Below the pieces are notes generated by a model, which made no database searches, was not told where the DNA came from, and was given only the letters and a program-made list of their open reading frames with translations. From positions 1-16,881 of the forward strand of contig CAIXUF010001389.1 in the NCBI GenBank assembly GCA_903922535.1: 16,881 nucleotides of DNA, written 5' to 3'. The stretch comes from Candidatus Hydrogenedentota bacterium (GTDB lineage: Bacteria > Hydrogenedentota > Hydrogenedentia > Hydrogenedentiales > CAITNO01). How positions within the stretch are numbered: position 1 is the first letter of the stretch; each line of letters starts with the position of its first letter. Positions 9,306-16,881 of this stretch are shown here, in pieces. A program made the position numbers and the translations under genes.

Positions 9306-12300
9306 ATGAACAAACGGTTGAACCTGGGTTTCGTTTTGATTCCGATCCTCCTGGTCTGCCTGGGCGGTGTACTCACCGCGCCGGCCTTTGCGGCACCGCA
9401 ACTGCTGGCACCACAGACGGAGGTCATTGCCAGCACCGCGGCTACCGCAACAGAAACCGCCTCCTACAGCGCACCTGCCGGCAAGAACCGTGTCTTGGTG
9501 CTGACAACGTCCACGTACAAGGCATCATCGGGCAACCAGGCCGATGCCATCGTCTCCACCACCACACTGCCCGCGTGGAACAGCAAAACGTTTACCCGGG
9601 CGGCGGGCGGCATTCTGCTGATTGGCACGACCAACGGACACGGCGTGGAGCAGTTCCATGCGGCGATTGGCGATTCAACCGTCACCCAGACCTTCACTTT
9701 GACGATAACCTACAAGGGTTCCATAGACAGGAAGCAGGCGGCAGTTGCCTGTTTCGGAAACATTGATCAGACGAATCCACGGTCCGGCACCCTGTACGGG
9801 ACCTATGCAAACAGCGGCACCGGGACCGGCACAAGCGCGGGCACGGGCAGTCTGACAAACGGCCCGATACCCGCGGACTATGTCGTCGTGGACCTGTGCG
9901 GCGTCGCCGCCGGCGCCCCGGCGCTGACGGCAACGGCCGGCCAGACAGGAGTGTTCACGTCGAGTTCGCTGACCCGAAGGTATTCGACGGGCGCTTACTG
10001 CATGGCCGCGCCGGCCAACAAGGCCATGGGCTATTCGTGGACAGGCGCGAACAGATGGGGCATCTGCGCCGCCGCATACAAGTCCTCGTATTCCGTTGCC
10101 GCGGCAGCGGACACGGGGGCGACCCTGAAGAAGGGGAGTTCCGCAGGCGATCCTGCCTGGACCGACGGCAGCTACGACTATAACGCGTCCGTCAGCATTA
10201 CCGCCGTGCCGGACGCGGGCTATACCTTTGTGAAGTGGCAGGCGAACACCGCGGCGCAGGGTACCGCCGACACCTGGGCCCAGGTGTCCACCGACCCAGC
10301 CTACACCTTCAAGGCGGGCCTAAAAGTCGATCAAGTGACCACACTGGACCGCAACGGCCACACATTGCAGGCGGTCATCACGCCGAATGCCTACACGGTC
10401 ACTTTTGATCCATCGGGCGGCACGGTGTCGCCGACCAGCAAAACCGTGACCCACAACTCGGCTTATGGCGCGCCTTCTGGGACCCTTCCCACGCCCGTGC
10501 TCGCGGGCAGCAACTTCGGCGGGTGGTGGACGGACGTTTACGGCACCGGCACACAGGTGTTGGCCACGGACACGGCAACCCTCCTGGCCGACCAAACGCT
10601 CTATGCGAAATGGTTCAGTCCCGTTGCCGTTACGATAACCGCGAACGCCATAACCAAGGTTTACGGCGATGCCGACCCGCCGCTGACCTATACAGTCGTC
10701 CCGCCGCTTGATCCCGGCGACGCGATGAGCGGCGCACTGGCGCGCGACGCGGGCGAGGCCGTTCTCGACGGCCCCTATGGCATTACCCAGGGCAGCCTGA
10801 CGACTCCCCCGAAATACAACGTCACCTTTGCAGGCGCGAGCCTGACGATCACGCCAAGGCCGTTGACCGTGACCGCAAACGCCATAACGAAGCGGTACGG
10901 CGACGACGACCCGCCGCTGAGCTGGCAAGTCCCCGCGGGTTCCCTGGTGGGCGGCGACACTGTGGGCGGGGCACTTGCCCGTGTTGCGGGCGAAACGGTC
11001 CTTGGCGGCCCCTATGCCATCACCCGGGGCACGGTGGATGCGGGGCCGAACTACACCGTGACCTATGCCGGTGCGAACCTGATGATCGTGCCGAAACCGC
11101 TGACAGTGACCGCCGACGCCAAGGGAAAGACTTACGGCGATGACGACCCGGCGCTGACCTATGGGTTGACCGGGTCACTGGTTGGCGGCGACTCCATTGC
11201 CGGCGCGCTGGCCCGTGCCCCGGGCGAGAATGCCGACACCTATGCCATTGCCCAAGGCACCGTGGACGCGGGGCCGAACTACATCATCCGCTATGCTGGC
11301 GCGAACCTGACCATCAATCCCAAGGCACTGACCGTGACCGCGGACGCCAAGTCGAAAACCTACGGCGATGACGACCCGGCGCTGACCTACGTGCTGGCCG
11401 GATCATTGCTCGGCGGTGACACGATTACCGGCGCACTGGCCCGCGTCGCGGGCGAGTCAACCGCTGGCAGCCCCTACGCCATCAGGCAGGGCACCGTGAC
11501 GGCGGGCGCAAACTACGCCATTGCCTTCGTTCCCGCAACGCTGACCATCTCACCCAAGCCGCTGACGCTGACCGCAGACGCCAAGTCGAAAACCTACGGC
11601 GACGCCGACCCAGCGCTGACCTATACCCTCACTTCCGGTTCACTGGCAAACGGCGACGCTTTCAGTGGCGCGCTGGGCCGAGTTGCCGGCAATACGGTGG
11701 CCGGCGGGCCCTATGCCCTCACGCTGGGCACCCTGACGGCCGGCGGAAACGGGGGAACGAACTACGCCGTCACCCTGGTTTCCGCGACCCTGACGATCGC
11801 GCCCAGGGCAGTGACAATAGCCGCCGATGACAAGACAAAGACCTACGGCAACGCCGACCCGGCACTGACCTACACCCTGACTTCCGGTTCACTGGTTACC
11901 GGCGACGCGTTCAGCGGCGCGCTGGCCCGTGCCGCGGGCAGTGCCGTGTCGGGAAGTCCCTATGCCATCAATCAGGGAACATTGGCGGCGGGCGGAAACG
12001 GGGGGACGAACTACGCCGTCACCTTTGTTTCCGCAAACCTGACCATCACGGCCAGGCCGCTGACCGTGACCGCAAACGCAAGAACAAAGGTATATGGCGC
12101 GGGCAACCCCGGGCTGACCTACACAGTGACTTCCGGGTCACTGGCAACCGGCGACATGTTCGCTGGCGCACTGTCCCGTGCGGCGGGTGAGACGGTGCCT
12201 GGCAGTCCCTATGCCATCAGCCAGGGAACTTTGACAGCGGGCGGGAACTACACCATCACCTTTGTGCCCGCAAACCTGACCATCACAGCCAGGCCGCTGA

Positions 12301-12515
12301 CGGTGACCGCAAACGCCGTGACGAAGATCCTGGGCGCGGCCGACCCGCCGCTGACCTTCACGGTATCCTCCGGTTCACTGGTGACAGGCGACACGTTCAC
12401 CGGCGCGCTGGCCGCGCCGCGGGCGAGACCTTGGCGGGCAACCCCTATGCCATCAACCAGGGCACCCTGGCGGCAGGACCGAACTATGCCCTCACCTTTG
12501 TGCCCGCGAACCTGA
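9306..12515 (+). CDS. Giant secreted MBG/Ig/kelch repeat surface protein, N-terminal part (frameshifted)
   Basis: The start at 9306 is followed at once by a signal peptide (MNKRLNLGFVLIPILLVCLG, cleavage near PAFA-AP at 29-30); GGAAG lies seven bases upstream. Residues 31-260 form a jelly-roll-like domain seen in large bacterial surface proteins. Residues 262-355 resemble the divergent InlB B-repeat (VSITAVPDAGYTFVKW), and 361-437 a Listeria-Bacteroides B-repeat (YTVTFDPSGGTV to LYAKW). From 439 eight MBG repeats follow. The correct frame ends at codon GCC 12411-12413: one base, probably a C, is missing there, and reading runs out of frame through an Arg/Pro-rich tail to a stop at 12513-12515. 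The true protein continues in the frame starting at 12416. Likely role is adhesion or cell-surface scaffolding. If the deletion is real, only a fragment of about 1070 residues is made, without its Ig and kelch parts. Confidence 0.88.
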   Translation: MNKRLNLGFVLIPILLVCLGGVLTAPAFAAPQLLAPQTEVIASTAATATETASYSAPAGKNRVLVLTTSTYKASSGNQADAIVSTTTLPAWNSKTFTRAAGGILLIGTTNGHGVEQFHAAIGDSTVTQTFTLTITYKGSIDRKQAAVACFGNIDQTNPRSGTLYGTYANSGTGTGTSAGTGSLTNGPIPADYVVVDLCGVAAGAPALTATAGQTGVFTSSSLTRRYSTGAYCMAAPANKAMGYSWTGANRWGICAAAYKSSYSVAAAADTGATLKKGSSAGDPAWTDGSYDYNASVSITAVPDAGYTFVKWQANTAAQGTADTWAQVSTDPAYTFKAGLKVDQVTTLDRNGHTLQAVITPNAYTVTFDPSGGTVSPTSKTVTHNSAYGAPSGTLPTPVLAGSNFGGWWTDVYGTGTQVLATDTATLLADQTLYAKWFSPVAVTITANAITKVYGDADPPLTYTVVPPLDPGDAMSGALARDAGEAVLDGPYGITQGSLTTPPKYNVTFAGASLTITPRPLTVTANAITKRYGDDDPPLSWQVPAGSLVGGDTVGGALARVAGETVLGGPYAITRGTVDAGPNYTVTYAGANLMIVPKPLTVTADAKGKTYGDDDPALTYGLTGSLVGGDSIAGALARAPGENADTYAIAQGTVDAGPNYIIRYAGANLTINPKALTVTADAKSKTYGDDDPALTYVLAGSLLGGDTITGALARVAGESTAGSPYAIRQGTVTAGANYAIAFVPATLTISPKPLTLTADAKSKTYGDADPALTYTLTSGSLANGDAFSGALGRVAGNTVAGGPYALTLGTLTAGGNGGTNYAVTLVSATLTIAPRAVTIAADDKTKTYGNADPALTYTLTSGSLVTGDAFSGALARAAGSAVSGSPYAINQGTLAAGGNGGTNYAVTFVSANLTITARPLTVTANARTKVYGAGNPGLTYTVTSGSLATGDMFAGALSRAAGETVPGSPYAISQGTLTAGGNYTITFVPANLTITARPLTVTANAVTKILGAADPPLTFTVSSGSLVTGDTFTGALAAPRARPWRATPMPSTRAPWRQDRTMPSPLCPRT
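10085..10618 (+). repeat. Two InlB B-repeat-like domains
   Basis: Two neighbouring beta-grasp-like domains inside the giant protein. The first ends in the divergent form (AGYTFVKWQAN), the second in the classic form with FDPSGGTVSP and NFGGWW and the closing LYAKW. Such domains act as stalks or receptor-binding parts in Gram-positive internalins and in many environmental surface proteins. Confidence 0.65.
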
Positions 12516-12523
12516 CCATCTGC
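10629..12523 (+). repeat. Eight tandem MBG-type repeats
   Basis: Units begin near 10629, 10863, 11100, 11328, 11562, 11811, 12060 and 12297. Each reads roughly LTVTAxAxxKxYGDxDPxLTY, then SGSLxxGDxxxGALAR, then YAIxQGTLxAGxNY, then VTFxxANLTI. Lengths are 76-83 codons. The first seven spacings are multiples of three; the eighth unit is 227 bp, one short of 76 codons, and carries the frameshift. MBG domains are beta-rich stalk modules of large bacterial surface proteins. Confidence 0.85.
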
Positions 12524-15500
12524 AAGGTGAGCGCCGCATTGACGCTCAGCGGCCTGTTCCAGACCTGCGACGGCACGCCGAAGCCGGTCGCCGCAACAAC
12601 AATTCCTGCGGGTCTGACGGTAAACATCACCTATGCCGGTTCCACGGCGCCGCCGACGGGCGTCGGAAACTACGCCGTTGCGGCCACCGTGGCCGATGAC
12701 GTGTATCAGGGCACCGCAACGGACACACTGACGGTGACGGACACCACGCCGCCGGTCATCACGCTGCTGGGCTTCAATCCGGTGGTTACCCCGTTCGGGA
12801 CAATTTATACAGATGCGGGCGCAGCGGCAAGCGATGTATGCGCGGGCGATCTGACTTCCGCCATTATAGTCACGAACCCTGTGGACACTTCGACAGCCGG
12901 TATTTACACTGTTCGGTACGACGTGAACGACGGAAACGGTAATTCCGCGACTGAAGTAACGCGCAAGGTAGTGGCCGGGTATGCGCCCGGGGATGAGCCC
13001 TGTGAGATGGCGCTGACTTGGGCTTGGATGAAGGGTGCCTCGACAGCAGGCCAGGCGGGGATCTACGGCACGCTCGGCACGCCGACGGTGGCCAACATGC
13101 CCGGCGCGCGCTTCAGGGCCACCTCGTGGACGGGCACCGCGGGCGCGCTGTGGCTTTTCGGCGGCTACAACGGATCAGGCTACTTGAATGACTTGTGGAA
13201 ATACGATTCGTCCACCGGCAACTGGGCCTGGATGAAGGGTTCCTCAACGACCGGACTGTCCGGGACCTACGGCACGCTCGGGACACCAACGACCGCCAAC
13301 ACCCCCGGTGCGCGCTACGGAGGTGTCACGTGGACCGACAGTTCAGGAGCACTGTGGCTCCTGGGCGGTTACGGCTACAGCGGGGCAGGCTACCTAAACG
13401 ACCTGTGGAAATATGACCCGTCCACGGGTAACTGGACCTGGATGAAGGGTTCCTCGGGCACCAATCAAGTTGGAATCTACGGCACGCTCGGAACGGCGAC
13501 GCCCGCCAACACGCCCGGCGCGCGCTATGCCGCAGTCTCGTGGACCGACAGTTCAGGCAAGTTCTGGCTCTTCGGCGGCTATGGCTACGGCGCTTCGACA
13601 CTTGGCTACCTAAACGACCTTTGGAAATACGATCCGGCCACGGGCTATTGGACCTGGATGAAGGGCACCTCGGCAATCAGCCAGTCCGGAATCTATGGCG
13701 CGCTCGGGACGCCGGCGGCGGCCAACACACCCGGCTCACGTGCCAGAGCAGTCAAGTGGATAGACGCTTCGGGCAAGCTGTGGCTCTTCGGCGGCTACGG
13801 CAACTCCAGAACGGGGACCGTGGGCGACCTCAATGACCTTTGGAAATACGACCAGATCACCGGTTGCTGGACGTGGATGAAGGGTGCCTCAGCGACCGGC
13901 CAATATGGGACCTACGGCACACTTGGCACCCCGGCTGCGGGCAACACGCCCGGTGCACGCGAATACCCGGTTTCTTGGACCGACGCCTCGGGCAAGCTGT
14001 GGCTCTTGGGCGGCAGCGGCTACGCCGCCACAGCCAGCGGCAACCTCAACGACCTGTGGCAATACGACCCGGCCACCGGCAACTGGACTTGGATGAAGGG
14101 TGCCTCGGCAACCAACCAGGCTGGGGCCTATGGCACGCTCGGAACCCCGGCGACACCAAACACACCCGGAGCGCGCAACTGCGCGGCCCCGTGGACCGAC
14201 GCCTCGGGCAATCTCTGGCTCTTCGGCGGCACTGGCTATGATGGCGCAGGAAATTCCGGTTACCTCAGCGACCTGTGGCATTCCAGCCTTTCCGGCGTGG
14301 ACGACATTCCGCCATCCATCACGCTGATGGGCACAACGCCGGTCACCATGGAATGCGGCGCATCCTACACCGACGCGGGAGCGACTGCCAAAGATAACTG
14401 CGCGGGCAACGTTACGGGCAGCATCGTCGTCACCAACCCGGTGAACACGCAGGCCCCCGGGACCTATACCTCCCATTACAACGTGAACGACAGCAACGGC
14501 AACAGCGCCGCCGAAGTCACGCGCACGGTCAGTGTGTTGGACACTACCCCGCCGGTCATCACCTTGCTGGGTGTCAGCCCGGTGAATGTCTACTACGGCA
14601 CCGTGTACACGGACGCGGGGGCAACTGCCTTCGATGTGTGCGCGGGCAATCTTACCGCCAGCATTGTCGCAACCGACCCGGTGAATGTGAATGTGCCCGG
14701 CACCTACACCGTGCGCTACAACGTGAATGACGGCAACGGCAACAATGCCTCCGAGGTCACGCGCACGGTCAACGTGGGAGTTCCAGATCAGCCGGTCATA
14801 ACGCTGCCGGGCGCCAATCCGCTCATCGTGGAGTGCCACACTGCCTACACGGACACGGGCGCCACGGCGGTCGACGGCGGAGGAGGTGATCTGACCGCCA
14901 GCATCGTCGTCACCAACCCGGCGAACGTGAACATCCCCGGCACTTACATCGTGCGTTACGACGTCAGCGACGGACAGGGAAGAAACGCCTTTGCGATGAC
15001 ACGCACGATCAACGTGGTAGACACCACCTTGCCGGTCATCAGCCTGCTGGGCTCCACGCAGGTGACTGTTATGTCAGGCGTTGTCTACGTGGATGACGGA
15101 GCAACCGCCACCGACACATGCGCGGGGGATCGGACGGGCAACATTGTTGTCACGAACCCGGTGAACACTTCGACACCCGGCACCTACACCGTGCGCTACA
15201 ACGTCGACGATGGCAACGGAAACAGTGCCGCAGAGGTATTGCGGACGGTGGTGGTGCTTGAGGCGCCGATGCCGGGACCCTGTGCAGCACTCAACTGGGC
15301 CGCCATGAAAGGGAACTTTGATTTTGGCGTCGAACCTTTCTACGGCACGCAGGGCGTGGCCGACCCGGCCAACAGGCCCGGCGCGCGAAAGTACGCGGCT
15401 TCGTGGATGGACAACTCCGGCAGCCTGTGGCTCTTTGGCGGCAACGGCTATGACAGCACGGGGGACTCGTATTACCTCAATGACCTGTGGAAATATGAAC

Positions 15501-16881
15501 CGGCCACCGGCAACTGGACCTGGATAAAGGGCGCTTCGACAGCACTGCAGCGCGGCGTTTACGGGACGCAGGGAGTGCCTTCACCGTCCAATACGCCCGG
15601 TGCACGCTACGGTGCGGTGCCGTGGACCGACGCTTCGGGCAATTTCTGGCTCTTTGCCGGCTATGGCCTCGACGGGTCGGGAAGTTGGGATTGTCTCAAT
15701 GACGTTTGGAAATACGATCCGGCCACGAACAACTGGACTTGGATAAAGGGCGCCTCGACGGGCAGCAAGTCGGGGATCTACGGTACCGTTGGCACGCCTG
15801 CAGCGGACAATACCCCCGGCGGGCGCCGGAACGCGACCTCGTGGACCGACCTTTCGGGCACATTGTGGCTGTTCGGCGGGTACGGCTTTGACACGGGGAC
15901 GACTTCGGGCTACCTAAACGACCTGTGGAAATACGATCCGGCCACGAACAACTGGACCTGGATGAAAGGTGCCTCGACACGGAGTCAGCTCGGGAGCTAC
16001 GGGGCAGTCGGAACACCGGCGGCGACCAACACGCCGGGCGCGCGCAATGGCGCTGTCTCATGGATGGACAATTCAGGCAAGCTGTGGCTTTTCGGCGGTT
16101 ACGGCTACGGCGCCTCGGGAAGTTCCAACTGTCTCAACGATCTGTGGAAATACGACCCGGCCACGGGCAACTGGGCGTGGATGAAGGGCACCTCGACAAT
16201 CAACCAGGCAGGGACCTATGGCACGCTTGGGACCCCGGCGGCAACCAACAGTCCGGGCGCGCGATCGGACGCGGTATTCTGGACGGACGCTTCGGGCATT
16301 CTGTGGCTCCTAGGCGGAAATGGTCAGGATGGCACTGGAACTACAGGTTCCCTCAACGATTTGTGGAAATACGACCCGGCCACAGGCAACTGGGCCTGGA
16401 TGAAGGGCGCCACAACGGCAAACCCGCCCGGAACCTACGGCACGCTCGGAACGCCTGATGCGGCCAACACCCCCGGCGGACGCAGTGGCGCAGTCTTACA
16501 GACCGATCCTTCGGGCAGGATATGGTTCTTTGGCGGGTCCGGCAACGTCGAGGGGACAACGGAAGGCACAATTAATGACCTGTGGAAATACGACCCGACC
16601 ACGGGCAATTGGACCTGGATGAAGGGCACCTCGCCGGTCACGCAGGCGGGAATCTACGGCACGCTGGGCACGCCTGCGGCAAGCAACATGCCCGGCGCGC
16701 GGGAAGAGTCGGTATCGTGGACCGACCCTTCGGGCAACCTATGGCTCTTCGGCGGCTATGGGACGGACGCTGCGGGGCGCACAGACGTTCTCAGCGACCT
16801 GTGGCAATACGATCCTGCCTCCGGCAACTGGACCTGGATGAAGGGCTCCTCTGCGTACGAACAATACGGCACCTACGGCAC
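12416..16881 (+). CDS. Giant secreted MBG/Ig/kelch repeat surface protein, C-terminal part (runs off the right edge)
   Basis: This frame resumes the protein exactly where the eighth MBG repeat shifts (AAGETLAGNPYAINQGTLAAG) and is open for about 1488 codons to the window end. It has no start of its own near 12416; the first in-frame ATG is near 12996, inside a domain, so it is the rest of the same gene and not a second gene. Order: end of MBG 8; a divergent MBG domain (12524-12739); one Ig-like domain with TPPVITLLG and CAGDLT; six kelch units (13019-14299); four Ig-like domains of the DUF5011/HYR type (14300-15262); at least seven kelch units (15296 on). Kelch units probably fold as beta-propeller blades. 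The C terminus, and hence the anchoring signal, is outside the window. If the frameshift is real, this part is silent unless an internal start or slippage is used. Confidence 0.85.
12524..12979 (+). repeat. Divergent MBG domain followed by a first Ig-like domain
   Basis: 12524-12739 reads KVSAALTLSGLFQTCDGTPK, then ITYAGSTAPPTGVGNYAV and ends LTVT, the pattern of the other MBG subtype (ITYxG..PxxxGxY). 12740-12979 is an Ig-like domain (TPPVITLLG, YTDAGA, CAGDLTS, YTVRYDVNDGNGNSA) of the same type as the four-copy block further on. Confidence 0.65.
13019..14299 (+). repeat. Kelch block 1, six units
   Basis: Units counted from the tryptophan codon of the NWxWMKG motif: 13019, 13223, 13433, 13649, 13868, 14084. 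Consensus: WxWMKGxS, GxYGTLGTP, NTPGAR, WTDxSGxLWLFGGYGY, YLNDLWKYDPxTG. Spacings are 204, 210, 216, 219 and 216 bp. The sixth unit ends in DLWHSSLSG, where the motif is lost. Six units could make one six-bladed propeller. The units are longer than ordinary kelch motifs of about 44-56 residues. Confidence 0.85.
14300..15262 (+). repeat. Four Ig-like (DUF5011/HYR-type) domains with exact 240-bp period
   Basis: Units start near 14300, 14540, 14780 and 15020, each 80 codons long. Consensus: PPVITLLG, YTDAGATA, CAGxLTxSIVVTNPVN, PGTYTVRYNVNDGNGNSA, VTRTV. Three units keep the Cys of the CAG motif; the third has GGGGD instead. The first also has a Cys near its start (MECG), which could pair with CAG; the third keeps only that early Cys (VECH). 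These modules separate the two kelch blocks, probably as a rigid spacer. Confidence 0.85.
15296..16881 (+). repeat. Kelch block 2, at least seven units with exact 219-bp period
   Basis: NWxW tryptophan codons fall at 15296, 15515, 15734, 15953, 16172, 16391, 16610 and 16829, always 219 bp (73 codons) apart. The eighth unit is cut by the window end. The first unit is the most divergent (NWAAMKGNFDFGVEP). Units two and three share WIKG in place of WMKG. Neighbouring units share long exact stretches, for example 32 bases at 15707-15738 and 15926-15957. Confidence 0.88.

Noticed and set aside
8154..9401. A 415-codon open frame on the minus strand
   Set aside because: It overlaps the flavoprotein gene, the promoter region and the signal peptide of the giant protein on the other strand; the product looks like no protein family and is a shadow of GC-rich sequence.
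13889..14839. A 316-codon minus-strand open frame in the kelch/Ig region
   Set aside because: It mirrors the repeats on the coding strand (repeating HVVA, RARD patterns) and has no start signal; it follows from repeated high-GC codons.
13019..16881. Regularly spaced repeats that might suggest a CRISPR array or satellite
   Set aside because: The period is 204-219 bp, the repeats are imperfect and in frame, and they translate to kelch units; there are no short identical repeats with unique spacers.
12416..16881. Treating the downstream frame as an independent gene
   Set aside because: It begins in the middle of an MBG repeat that is completed by the upstream frame, and has no promoter, ribosome site or signal peptide.

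Overview
The window looks like a piece of chromosome from a GC-rich, Gram-negative-type bacterium with many secreted proteins. The gene content (an unusual secreted glycoside-hydrolase-like pair, a short ceramidase-like hydrolase and a giant MBG/Ig/kelch surface protein) resembles Planctomycetes, Verrucomicrobia, Lentisphaerae or Hydrogenedentes genomes. That placement is a guess from gene style; no marker gene is present. I saw no rRNA, tRNA, insertion sequence or CRISPR array.

Left part (1-3729): two minus-strand genes in tandem encode secreted glycan-active-type proteins. The first has a glucuronidase/hexosaminidase-like N-terminal domain and runs off the left edge. The second is a TIM-barrel glycoside-hydrolase-like protein. 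Divergent from them, on the plus strand, is a secreted hydrolase of the neutral/alkaline ceramidase superfamily. A small orphan protein with paired cysteines and a PAS-like fold follows (3975-4505).

Middle part (4593-8762): an AraC-family regulator is divergent from a tight four-gene operon. The operon encodes an aldo/keto reductase, a zinc alcohol dehydrogenase of the cinnamyl-alcohol-dehydrogenase type, a carboxymuconolactone-decarboxylase-family protein and a flavoprotein with a compact four-cysteine iron-sulphur motif. The layout recalls the E. coli yqhC / yqhD-dkgA aldehyde-defence locus, and I infer a similar role in clearing reactive carbonyls.

Right part (9306 to the end): one giant secreted surface protein fills the last 7.5 kb and continues past the right edge. 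From the N terminus it has a signal peptide, a jelly-roll-like domain, two InlB B-repeat-like domains, eight MBG repeats plus one divergent MBG domain, one Ig-like domain, a six-unit kelch block, four Ig-like domains and a second kelch block of at least seven units. A single-base deletion at about 12413, inside the eighth MBG repeat, splits the reading frame. The frame is open without a stop on both sides, so the gene is either recently broken or carries a sequencing error. Repeat lengths are strikingly regular: the last kelch block has an exact 219-bp period, and the four Ig-like domains after the first kelch block an exact 240-bp period.
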